In this document: positions 21,736-32,473 of the stretch, piece after piece
Position numbering within the stretch: the stretch's first letter is position 1
How the letters are laid out: each line of letters starts with the position of its first letter
Source: Prosapia bicincta
Lineage: Eukaryota > Arthropoda > Insecta > Hemiptera > Cercopidae
Assembly: GCA_036971475.1 (NCBI GenBank)
Contig: JBAIZL010000002.1
Coordinates: 229,659,643 to 229,723,642, forward strand
Direction: 5' to 3'
DNA length: 64,000 nucleotides
Made by a program: the position numbers and the translations under genes
The notes under the pieces: model-generated
What the model saw: the letters and a program-made list of their open reading frames with translations, nothing else
Databases searched by the model: none
What the model was told of the DNA's origin: nothing

Positions 21736-22900
21736 CAGTCCAATCCTGGTAATCCCAAATAATAAATGTACAACCATTTCGGATAACCGATTTTTCAGAT
21801 TACCAGAATGTATGCGTACTACGTATACCTACGACTTAAATATGGCTAACTATCACTAACTAATTCGTGTGGATGTGCAGGCCCACTATCTAGCACATAC
21901 CGAAGGAACAAATTCATCACGGAACCATTCATTAAATAAAGCTTGATCCATCCAACCTTTTTTCTCGAGTTCGTATGAAAATGGAATGGAACTATCTTTG
22001 AGAGGTCTAGATTTCTGTGATATGCCAATGAACACTATAGGTAATTTGTAGCTTCTAGAGCTGTTTGAGCAAGACATAAATATTAATCGACCTTTGCTCA
22101 TTTTTCACCCTGGTGCACAGTCTTTGTACTTGTGAACTAGTTTTTTTTTTGGTAAAGCTTTCCAAAATAAGCCACTTTCATCTGCATTGTAAACCTGATC
22201 AGAACACAATTTAATTCACTAACTTTTTTTTAGAAATTGTTGTTGTAATGGTTCTATAGCATCCGGATTATTACACTTTTTCTACCAAGATATAAAGGCA
22301 CCATATTCAACATTTCATTTTGAAATTGTCAAGCCAATGATCACTTTATTTAAACTCTTGCTTGTTGGAGTAGAGTTCAGACAAAAATAATCCAGACCTT
22401 TCCTGCAAAAAAGGATCAGATATGTGGTTGTTTCGTGATTGTTCTTCCAGAAACCACATGTATAGAGCAGTTTCTAATAAAACGTATTCACTCATTTTTC
22501 CTGTTTTCCGCGCACTGCTACCTCGCTCATAGAAGACACAAACTACAAAAATGTTTTACATTCCCGAAATCTTCCACTAATTTTTTAGCAGGTACCCTAG
22601 CATAAGAGAATGCCGCACTTATCCGACAACAAAAGTGTTTTGTGTTTTCTTTAAAGAGAAGACACCATTATGAAAATTAAAATTTAACACACTGCAATGA
22701 CAAAAGATTCTACCGTCTGCTTGCCATAAACGTTGAAATTGAACTGCTGTAAGCTGACCAATCAAAAGAGATCAATACACTGAGGTCCAAACAATGTTGT
22801 CTTTCCTCTTTGAAACTCTCTTATAGCTATTTATTTATTTCTCATTTTGATATTTTTGAAAATTGTTTTGGATTAGTGGGACTTTCCCAGGATTGAACTG
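21736..22900 (-). mobile_element. Tigger/pogo element, second family, TA-flanked
   Basis: The left end is TA|CAGTCCAATCCTGGTAATCC. The right end in reverse complement is CAGTTCAATCCTGGGAAAGT, and TA follows. GGATAACCGATTTTTCAGAT near the left end is a typical subterminal Tigger motif. The transposase remnant inside reads on the minus strand. Length 1165 bp. The ends differ from those of 19194-20217, so this is a separate family. Confidence 0.85.
21886..22205 (-). pseudogene. Tigger-type DDE transposase remnant
   Basis: From 22200 on the minus strand the sequence reads QVYNADESGLFWKALPKKKL and then KYKDCAPG. MSKGRLIFMSCSNSSRSYKL, PIVFIGISQKSRPLKDSSIP and GWMDQALFNEWFRDEFVPSV follow. These are consecutive blocks of the pogo/Tigger DDE domain; NADESG carries the first catalytic Asp. 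A stop follows APG. The N-terminal DNA-binding part (22250-22700) and the rest of the catalytic domain are too decayed to read. The region is part of the TA-flanked element at 21736-22900. Confidence 0.82.
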
Positions 22901-22902
22901 TA

Positions 22903-23760
22903 ATTGATTTGTATATTTTAAAAACAAATAACTTATTTATAAAAAAAACAAATATTTGTTAATATTTTAATCAATTAAATTACAATACCATGCAATGAAA
23001 CTACTTTATAATAAACATTTTCTCCAGTTTATATTATTAGATCTATTGTGGATACACCAAACACGGATACAATATTCTCCACAAGGTTTATGAAGACCTA
23101 AACATTAGAATCTCTAAGGCAAAGGCGTGCATATAGTTCTTCAACCTTAGTAAAATTTTTGACAAAGATCTCAAGCACAAAGAATATTATGGAAATGACA
23201 GAAATATCTTGACATGCAGTGACTTATTACCTGATTGCAATATATATTTCAAGGCATAGAAATTCTTGTCCTAAAATCTTCTTTAAATGAAGTGTTTATG
23301 CTGTATAAGTTACCTGCTTGCCTAAGGTTCCTGTTTGACGTGTTATGAGATTAATACTCACAATTTCTTTACCTGTAAAGTATTTTTTACCCTGATTTTT
23401 AAGGTCTTATATTTAGTTTTCTTTACTATATGCAGACTTTATCTGGAACAAGCTTTTCAGCTCATACATTACCCTATTATACCAGAATTATTTTTTCTCG
23501 TTAGAGTTGCTAACTTGCATGAACTAGCCTTGAAAAAATTGGCATGCTAGAGTTGGTCAGAATGAGATCTGAGCAAGTCTGGGGCTCAGACACTGATGTA
23601 AAGGGAGAAAATATAAAATATCCAATATTTACAATTACTTATATAATCAATAATATTTTAAAATAGCATGTGTATATCATCATCATGTTCTTATAATTAG
23701 TATCTAAACTTATAATAAACTTTTTTCACAAAACTAGAAAGGCAAATAAACTGTGTTGTG
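22903..23760. other. Non-coding stretch
   Basis: No recognisable element. A 71-codon frame at 23335-23550 has no motif and is probably chance. Confidence 0.4.
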
Positions 23761-23989
23761 CAGGTGAAGTAATGAAAGTGACGGGCCTGGTATGAAGGTT
23801 TCAATACTTGAAAGCAAATTCTTGAATGATCAAAGAACTGTTTGGAAAATGTTTATTGGGTGTGTTGATGTTAAAGTGAGTTCACCAAATTAAAAGAAAA
23901 TGGAAAGAAAAATGATAGACGAAGAAAAATTGTGTAAGAAACGTTCTGAAGGATATGAAATGGGCTTTTATAGCAACAATTAAGGCGCT

Positions 23990-25020
23990 ATGGACTTAAC
24001 TGTCCCACTTCAAGAAATGGGCCATTGACATTTGTTAATTCTATCATCAATTACATTTCTGAGCAGAATCTTACAATGTCGGAAATTGTTTGCATTTGTT
24101 GGGATGGATGCTCTATAAACACAAGAAAAATTAATGATGTAATTTGCTCGCTAGAAGAGAAACTTGGTAGACCTCTACAGTGGGTTATTTGCCAATTGTA
24201 TACAAATGTACTTCCATTAAGGCATTTAGTTTAGAAGTTGGACTGACCTACTAGCGGACCAAAAGGATTTGTTGGACCTATCAGTTAAAGTTTGGCAACA
24301 TGTTACACATTGAAAATAGTTCAGTTTAAGGCCATAGAGTTTATTACTGATATAATCGATCGTGATGAAAAGGGTTTGAGTACCGACCAATAATACCTTT
24401 ATGATATTTGTAAAGCTGTTTTGAGTGGGAAAATATTTCAAGGATTAAAGAAGTCTAGGAAAGCGATGGTTGACTACAGCTATTTGAATTTTAAGATTAT
24501 ATGTATCTATAAAAACTCCATCCCAAACATTAAAAGAGTTGGTAACCTTTATCATGAAAGTTTATGCACCTAGCTGGTTCAGAATCAAGTGTAATCCAAA
24601 AGCTTATAATGGAGCTCAAAACCTGTGAGAAACAATGAAGAGGTTGTACTTACCTACTGAGGAAACTTGTACACAAGTGTATTTTGTGTACAAAATAAAC
24701 AACATTACTGTTTTATACTGATAAGTATGCTTTTGACAATTGATATTTTGCTCACCATGAAAACATAATCTTAGCTACATTGGTTGATAAGAGAGATCAT
24801 ATAAAGAAACTGGCTTCAAGACGTATCATCAAGGCTCAATCTAGAGAACTTGAATTCCTTAAAATTGGTCTGTGAAGAAAAGAAAGAGAAAGCTTAATAA
24901 AAATTACAATACTTAATGTAAATATCAGTCTAATAAAACACAATTTACCTGTTCAAGACTTTTCTGAAAAATGTAAATACATCCTGTCATGTTTGGGTGG
25001 ATTACTTTAGGAGGAACTCC
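23990..25020 (+). pseudogene. Relic of a multicopy arthropod protein family (RPLQW...LPLRHL type)
   Basis: Across three frames the strand reads EEKLGRPLQWVICQLYTNVL and PLRHL (24150-24230), GPKGFVGPI (24257-24283), and FKAIEFITDIIDRDEKGLST near 24330. It then gives YLYDICKAVLSGK near 24400, VMKVYAPSWFRIK-like residues near 24550, and ENIILATLVDKRDHIKKLAS near 24760-24825. I recall such blocks from a large family of uncharacterised, probably transposon-derived proteins in arthropod genomes, but I cannot name the superfamily. At least five frame changes and stops; clearly dead. No terminal repeats were identified. Confidence 0.5.
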
Positions 25021-26025
25021 ATCGGTATGGTGAGTCCTGGGTTGTTTAATATGAACTAGCCAAAAGTTGCATGATACACAGTTGATTAACGAAAGCTATA
25101 TAAACGAGTTTTACTTAAAACCTTGTTCATGTATTTAGTGACTACCAGTCATGATTATTTTTCACGTACTTAAAATAATTTGAGAAATTGTAAACAAATT
25201 CAACTATTTTAAAATTTTAAGCCAAATGTGCAGCCTGAAGATGACGTAAAAATTAAATATTTTACAGAATCATTACTGGGTCTCGTACTGTCATTTCAAA
25301 AAAAATTGTCTTTTTTCACTCCCCCTTGTCGTATAAGCGTCATTTACAAAAGCTGGTGCGCACGTGACAGGGTAGAATAATTCTACATTTTCAGACAATT
25401 TAGAAAAATTGTTAATTATAATGTAGGTGTAGAATTTAAGCTTATTGTAATTTTAAAAATGTATACTTTTATTAAGTAATTTGGTAATACTTGACAAAGT
25501 AAACCAGAAAAAATTAACTTTTATCTTTTTCATATATTACTCAAAAATACATTATAAAAAACAAACAAGTAGTTTCAACTGACACAAACTATAAATAGTG
25601 ATTGAAATTTTTAAAAAATTATACATAACAGAAAAGTATTTTAAACTACAATAAAACATAGCTATTTTACAACATGCTAAAAATGTGTAATTATAGATTT
25701 ATACATTTAAAAAAATAATAATAAGTTTATAAATGGTAACATTGTACTCAGCAAGCATTTAAAATTGACATAACAGTTTAAAGTCTAGACACATTTCTGA
25801 TAAATCCAAAAGCTCCTTAATAGAACATTACTATTTTGATATATTAAGGTATACAATATGTTACAAAGTAATAAACAATACATGTACATATATTAAACCT
25901 ATATTATGTACATTTTGATAACAAAACCACTATAACCAGAGGCTTAGTCTCAACAAACTTCCCTTGTTTTTAGTTAAAAAAACAAAAAATTAAAGTAACT
26001 ATCAAAGTAACAACACTTTCATAAT
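25021..26025. other. AT-rich non-coding stretch
   Basis: Nothing recognisable; no terminal repeats or coding blocks. Confidence 0.5.
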
Positions 26026-26029
26026 TCTT

Positions 26030-26195
26030 GAGTTTTGTCATCCATTACGTTCAGTGAAACTTAATTAATTACTTTTACATTAGTTTATGACTATCCGAAC
26101 TTTAATTTTGTAAATACATTAAGTAAGTTTTTACAAATTTACACAATTAAAGTTCGGATAATCATAAACTAATGTAAATGTGATTAACTTTCATA
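26030..26195. repeat. PLE tail (family 2) as an inverted repeat
   Basis: TTAGTTTATGACTATCCGAA at about 26084-26103 is mirrored by TTCGGATAATCATAAACTAA at about 26155-26175, with about 45 bp between. The left flank carries the rest of the family-2 tail on the minus strand (CATTACGTTCAGTGAAACTT). This is therefore a solo tail folded against part of itself. Confidence 0.7.
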
Positions 26196-26385
26196 ATTAG
26201 TTAGTAAAGTTTTGATTTGTAACTTTATTGTATGTATACCCTTCAATGATGATGATTTGGTCATTGAAATCCACATAAGACTTAATAATCTACATAACAT
26301 TTTAATTAAAGTTGGTTGTAATATTAATTTCCCTAATTAATTTATATCTGATTATTTAAGGAACCAAGGGAACACTATTAACCTA

Positions 26386-26806
26386 CAGTTTGCCCACCAC
26401 GAGAATCGAGCTGAAAGGAATGCAGAGAATGCGGTGACAAACCCAGCTGTTAGTGTACTACCCTTTGCAGAATTGTAAAAACATCACCCCTCCTACCTGC
26501 TCACTGTTAGACCTTAACATAACACTGTCAATTAATTCATCTTGAACCTATTTAAATTGTCTAAAAGATTATATCACTTACGTTAGTGATAAAAATTTCA
26601 ACCAAAGGCTGTATTTTTACTTTCTCAGATGACACCGGCAAAATATCAACTAAAAAGTTCAGGCGAATGTTCGTGACTGGCCTAGTACTAACTGGTGCGA
26701 GAGACAATGCTTTGGGAGTGGAAGGGATGTTAGGTAGATAGGATTTTCTGAGAATACTTCCCCGCACCCCTCATATGTCGCCTCGGTTCTTGTGGTGGGC
26801 GAACTG
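26386..26806. mobile_element. MITE with CAGTTTGCCCACCAC ends
   Basis: The left end is TA|CAGTTTGCCCACCACGAGAA. The right end in reverse complement is CAGTTCGCCCACCACAAGAA, followed by TA. The element is 421 bp with no coding frame, so it is non-autonomous. The TA duplication places it in the Tc1/mariner/pogo superfamily. Confidence 0.8.
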
Positions 26807-26808
26807 TA

Positions 26809-27545
26809 CTATGCTGATGCATTTCAAAACCGTCGTTTCACTGAAGGTTTTAAAACTTGTCAGCACAGTAAGTTAATAGTTGTCCCTTAGTTCTTTAAAT
26901 ATTTAAATATGAAATATAATAGAGTTACTATTTCATTAGTTTTTGTATTATGGTTTTAGGTACATTGTTAATAATTTAATTTCAATATTAGCTAGTCACG
27001 GAGCCTATCAACGTATATATGTTGCAATACAAATCTTTTGCTGGATGTAGCTAGCTAACTTTATATTTGAAATATAATGTGTTTTTACATAACCAAATTT
27101 CCTTACTGGATACATTATACTAGTTATAAAGCAATGTAAGGGAAGGTAGTGTTATGTGTAATTAAGAAACTGACCTCATATAGTTATAATATATTTTATC
27201 ACTATCACCTATGTTACTTCTGTGAGTTCAGTTTTTGTGTGAAGATGTTTATTTTTTGTCAGGTCTTCAAAATTTAGTAGTTCTTTGTATATATGGTCTG
27301 GTTTTGGATGTTATTTTTATAAGAGGTAAAATAAAAATTCTTTTATCTGGAACGTTCTATTAACCACCACATTTTCAAAACAAATCAGAGTACCCTTCCT
27401 TATTGTTAAAAGATGTGACATCCGAAATACAGTACAAAACAGATGTAAGATATCAGTATATAGGATATTTATAGATTGTTTAAATTGTCCGTGTCATGTA
27501 ACATGTAGCTTTACAGTTTACATACTTTAGTGACAAATACTGAGA
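26809..27545. other. Non-coding stretch
   Basis: AT-rich, with no recognisable element. Confidence 0.4.
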
Positions 27546-28110
27546 AAAAAAGTGGTGTGCAAAAATTTTAAAAAAGTAGAGCTGACTATCGAAGAAGGAA
27601 TTGGCATTTGCAACAGACTAGATAAAAGAGATGAAGAAATAGTTCAAATAAAAGAAAATGTTTCATGGAGTAATGCTGCAATCTCATTTACAATGTTCTT
27701 AACATTTGTTGAAGGTGAGAAAAGCTACATATGCTTCATTTAAAATTTGTTGAAAAACTGTCATCGCTTATCAGGCAGTCAGACATCTGTAATTATTATT
27801 AAAATCATTAGTCCTTGTAGAGTTAACTGGTGCATGTTTTACTTTGACGTTGTAAGAATGAAAAAAAATTTATCAATAAATTCTTTTTGTTGCATTTTAC
27901 TTTTAAATTTTGTGTGCAAGCGTGTGCTTTTAGTAATACATACAGACGTACAGTAACTGGATACAAACAAATATGGAAGGTAAGATTTCAACAGTACAGG
28001 TAGCATAATGCTATCCACAGTTTTTACAGTATATAGGCTATATAGGTTAGGTTTTATTATCCAGAAATTTTGGATAACCGGCAACATGCCGACCTCGAGG
28101 CATGTATATT
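27546..28110 (+). pseudogene. Possible Tigger/pogo remnant
   Basis: At 27552-27650, KKVELTIEEGIGICNRLDKR resembles the first helix of the CENP-B/pogo DNA-binding domain (LTI...KL.IC.RL..G). At 28050-28085, TATCCAGAAATTTTGGATAA followed by CCGGCA resembles the subterminal motif of Tigger ends. The DDE part is not readable and no definite end repeats were found. This is a tentative call from two short matches. Confidence 0.3.
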
Positions 28111-28303
28111 TGAAAACCGTTTTATTTAGAAAGCCTTATTATTTAATTTTTTAGATAAGTTTGATACTTTTTTGTGTAAATTGCCTTCAGCATGAATGAT
28201 GATAAGACACCACTTCAGGCTGTGATGGTTCAACAGCAAATGGGAGGAAGCTTATGAAAATGGATTTTGGGCTTGAAGCAACACAGAATTAGTTTATGCC
28301 ATA

Positions 28304-29603
28304 CGAGGTCTGTTCAAAAAATACGCGGACTGTTTGAATTTTGCGGCTCAAGTTAGTTTCAGGAGAATCTGCTTGGTGTTGCTAGGTTCGTATAAATCAG
28401 CTGATTAAAACGCGGTATTTCAGTCGCAGATATCTTCATTTGTTGATGAGTTACACACAAATTAGTAAAGAATGTTTTTTTCGTTTGTCGGATTATAAAA
28501 TGGACAGCTTGAAGGAGCAACGAATTGCTGTGAAATTTTGTGTAAAACTAAGGAAATCTGCAACAGAAACATTTGCCATGCTTAACACAACCTACAGCAA
28601 TGTTGTCATGAACGTTTTAAGGGTGGCCGACAGTCGATTGATGACGATGAGCGTCCTGGACGTCCTTCAACGTCAACTGACGACCCACATGTTGACAAAA
28701 TCAACAGCCTGGTGCGTGAAAATGGACATCTGACTATTAGAGAGCTTTCTGAAGAGTGTGGAATATCAGTTGAATCTTGTTACGAGATTTTGACCAAAAA
28801 ATTGAAGATGGACCGCGTCGCTGCGAAATTTGTGCCACGCCTGATGACCGATGACCAAAAAGCCAATCGCGTCCGGGTTTGTCAGGAACTGCTTGATCGT
28901 TCAAATGAAGATGAGAACTTTTTGTTAAGAATTATAATGGGTGATGAATCATGGGTGTATGGTTACGACATTGAAACGAAGGTCCAATCATCCCAATGGG
29001 TGAGTCAAACGTCCTCAAGACCCAAAAAAGCTCACCAAGTTTGGTCGAATGTCAAGGTGATGCTGACAGTTTTTTTTTTTTTTTTGATGCTAAGGGTGTT
29101 GTTTACTACAAGTACCTCCCTGACGGCTCTACAGTCAACCAGATTACCTACATTGAAGTACTAAAATGTCTGAGGGACGCCGTCCGACGCAAAAGGCCAG
29201 AGCTGTGGAGAGGTGATAACTGGTTTTTCCATCACGACAATGCTCCAGCTCACTCAGCACTCAGTACTCAAGAGTTTTTGGCCAAACACTCGATCACTGT
29301 TCTTTCCCACCCCCCTACTCATCTGACCTTGCTCCTTGTGACTTTTTCTTATTCCCAAAACTCAAAAAACCCCTCAAAGAAAGAAGATTTGAAACGATTT
29401 CGGAGATTAAGGCAAATGCGACGAAGGAGCTGAAGGCCATTACAAAAAAAGCGTACCAGGACTGTTTTAACAAGTGGAAACACCGTTGGGATAAATGTGT
29501 GCGTTGGGGAGGAGAGTACTTTGAAGGAGACCCAGACGTGTAACTTCCAAATAAAGTACATTTTTTAATGACCTCAGTCCGCGTATTTTTTGAACAGACC
29601 TCG
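28304..29603 (+). mobile_element. Full-length mariner element, TA-flanked
   Basis: The ends are CGAGGTCTGTTCAAAAAATA at 28304 and its exact reverse complement finishing at 29603, each bordered by TA (28302-28303 and 29604-29605). The repeat continues CGCGGACTG on both sides, about 29 bp in all. Length 1300 bp, standard for mariner. It carries one transposase frame with several small lesions. Confidence 0.95.
28500..29543 (+). pseudogene. Mariner transposase (DD34D type), frameshifted
   Basis: The start is ATG at 28500 (MDSLKEQRIAVKFCVKLRKS), preceded by no better start. The N-terminal domain is disrupted near 28600 by a small deletion. GRQSIDDDERPGRPS then appears in the shifted frame near 28625, followed by HLTIRELSEECGISVESCYE (second helix-turn-helix). 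The DDE domain has IIMGDESWVYGYD (first Asp near 28942), FFHHDNAPAHSAL (second Asp near 29238) and SSDLAPCDFFLF (third Asp near 29340). Frame changes occur near 28600, in the T16 run at 29070-29085 and in the C6 run near 29310-29315. The C-terminus EYFEGDPDV ends at TAA 29541-29543. The catalytic residues remain; homopolymer slips and one deletion disable it. Confidence 0.92.
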
Positions 29604-30033
29604 TATTCCATTTATCAATGAAAACAAAATGCTGTTCCAAGCTCCTGTTTCTTATACTGGGTAAATTTATTTTAAAGTCCGTTTTCCATGAAAATAATAG
29701 GTATGTATTGGAAGTTTTTTTTTGAACCATTAACAACTCCGCTATTGTGAATTGACAGCTTGAAGGCTATAACAGTAAAATAACTCATTTTTTGAATACT
29801 AATAAACAGATACTATTATTATGAACTGAAACTGTTTTTTACTCTCAATATTTTTGAGACAGGTAGCTTCTTTTCTAAATTTTAAGATTTTTGTACATTG
29901 TGCAACTACTTTTCTAAATTGAACAGATATAAAAGAATTCAGGCAAATCTCCAATTTAATACTATAAAGTGATTTTTAAACATTAAAAATAGTTTATGCT
30001 ATTTAATAATTTTAACTTAATTTCTAATTTTAA

Positions 30034-31839
30034 CATGTTGACTGCGAGTAGTAGGGATCCCGGACATGGTAGCCGTTCCTAGATGCACATGGTAAGGATC
30101 CCTACCATCTGTCCATCCTTGATTCATTGGCTCAGAGCGCTTCTAGCACTTAGTAGAACTGAATTTTTTCTTTGTCGTTCCTCAAGAAGTATCTTAGTAA
30201 CATTTTACATGTTTTCGTTTTTGCCTCCCCTTTTTTTTGTTTTGTTGTTTGAGATATAGTTTTTTTAAAATATTTTAGTGATGAATCAGATTTGCCTGGA
30301 CCTAGTTGGGGTAATTCTCGAACAAATACTCGTCTGAGGATGAAGGTGCTGATGATTTCGTAAATTTAGACAATGAGGACTACGAAACGGATGAGTCAGA
30401 GGTTGACGACTCCAACTACGAAGCAAACCCACTCTGATGGCAGCCCCACAGTGCAATTGGTATGAGAGCTATACCATTTGCACGCAAAGAAAAGTTTTTA
30501 GTGTATATACCTGATTTGACCCCTATTGCATTTTGTAGGCTTTTGTTGGACATTGTTTTCTCGGAGGGAATCGTCCAAGCAACAAATAAATAACTACTAT
30601 GTGGTCCTTTGACAAACCCGGGGTCTCGAATCCACAGATGGAAAGACCTTACTACGAATGAATTGCTTGTGTTTTTAGGATTGCTGTTGCACATGGGAAT
30701 AGTGAAACTCCCCAGTTTTAGCGTTTATTGGAAAATGCACCGACTGTTCAACACAGGTTTTCAAAATTTTATGAATCGTGACCAGTTTCTCTTAATTCTA
30801 AGATGCATAAATTTTGACTAAAATCCTAATCCGACAAATAGATGCAGTAAAGTTCAATTTTTAATTGATTATGTTAATAATAAGATGACCCTACTCTATT
30901 ACCCTAAAAAGGACTGTACATTGACAAAGCTATGGTTTTGTAGTGAGGGCGACTGTACTTTCGTCATTACATAAAGGGAAAACGTCATAAGTATGGACTC
31001 AAGTTGTAGACTTTGTTCGATCCTCATGGCCTAATTCTTAAACTTTTCCTGTACTGTGAGGTTTTGGACGGTTTAGGTGGCAAGTCACATGCAGCAAACG
31101 TGTGAAACTAATGGAGGGTAAATTGAATTTTGGCTTAGTCTGTTTATGGACAATTACAATAATAGCTTTATTCTTGCATCTAATTTGCTCCGAAGGAATA
31201 CTTACTGTACTGGGACCCTTAGGTTAGAAAATACCTTCCTCAAAATATTAAATTAGCAACAATAGAAAAAGGTGAAACCGTGACTTGATATGCTAAGGGT
31301 GTATGTGTGGGAAAGTGGAAAGACAAACGAATTGTGTCTTCCATTTCAACAGAATATACTAATGATATGGTCACTTCGATCAACACGGCACAATTTAAAA
31401 GAGAAAAACCATTGTCTATAGTCACCTACAACCACTTTTTGAAAGGCGCTGATCGTAGTGACCAGATGGTGAGCTACTATCCATCTGACTGTAAAACATT
31501 ACGTTGGTATAAACAATTTTTTGTTAATTTGCTCCAAATGGTTATGATCAAAGCTCACTACCTTTTCAATGAAGTGCAAGTTTAAACCAACGGAAAAAGA
31601 ATGAATGTGTTACAATGGAAAACTGACCTTATTTAGTGCAAACTAGTGCAGACTACTTTCCCCAGATGCACGTGGTAGGGATCCCTACCATGATTTTAAA
31701 ATGGCTACCACGGGTTTTTTATGGCTTATATCGACATTTTATCTTTATATTTCTTCAATTCATACATTTTGGTGAGAAAATTAGAAAAAAAAATTAGCAT
31801 TTGTCATAATACATTGCATGTATTTTAGCAGTCAACGTG
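30034..31839 (+). mobile_element. piggyBac-type element, second TTAA-flanked copy
   Basis: The left end is TTAA|CATGTTGACTGC (TTAA 30030-30033). The right end is GCAGTCAACGTG|TTAA (TTAA 31840-31843). The subterminal motif GCAC(A/G)TGGTA(A/G)GGATCCCTACCAT occurs at about 30087-30111 and 31668-31692. It contains a palindromic GTAGGGATCCCTAC. The element is 1806 bp and differs in every repeat from the copy at 16523-18872. Confidence 0.9.
30300..31585 (+). pseudogene. piggyBac transposase (PGBD4-like), heavily broken
   Basis: Acidic N-terminus (DNEDYETDESEVDDSNYE, near 30370-30420), then WKDLTTNELLVFLGLLLHMG (30640-30700) and SVYWKMHRLF near 30725. FMNRDQFLLILRCINFD follows, ending at 30821. The central part containing the first two catalytic Asp regions is scrambled by stops (30822-31300). 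The last block reads GKWKDKRIVSSISTEY, YNHFLKGADRSDQMVSYYPS (third catalytic Asp) and TLRWYKQFFVNLLQMVMIKA (31307-31585). The order and the DRSDQM motif match piggyBac. No C-terminal cysteine domain is visible. Confidence 0.85.
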
Positions 31840-31843
31840 TTAA

Positions 31844-32389
31844 GCTTGCCTCACAGATAATATGGTATCATGTTATGTTATATAATATACGTAGATAATT
31901 ATATGAAAGTTTCATTTTATGGATAACCAATAAAGTTTACCTAAAAATATTTTTTAGTTATTGGTTAAGCTTCCCTGAGTAGGGCGCCACAAACACATTT
32001 ATTAAAAATGTGTTAATAAATTATATTTTTTTATACCTAATCATATCCTAACCAGACAGTAGGTATGTTATAAAATAGATATATTTTATTGTGGTCTGTT
32101 TTATAATGAAAGTGAGTTTATACAATTTTATGTACGTAAAATGAAATTATGTTTCAATTTAGTTTTTAATTTTAAAATCTATTTGACATGCAGCACTTGA
32201 AAACATGCTTATGATTTTTTAAATATCATAATATATGACAATAAAAAAGTAACGTTTTAAAAAATGACATGGTAAATCCGCACTTTATCAAATATTACGT
32301 ATTTGAAACTTTGTCAGCACCTTATACAATGAAAAAAGATTTTGTTTTTTGACAAAATATTGAAAAATATGCATTTTTATAATTTTGGG

Positions 32390-32473
<84 letters not shown>

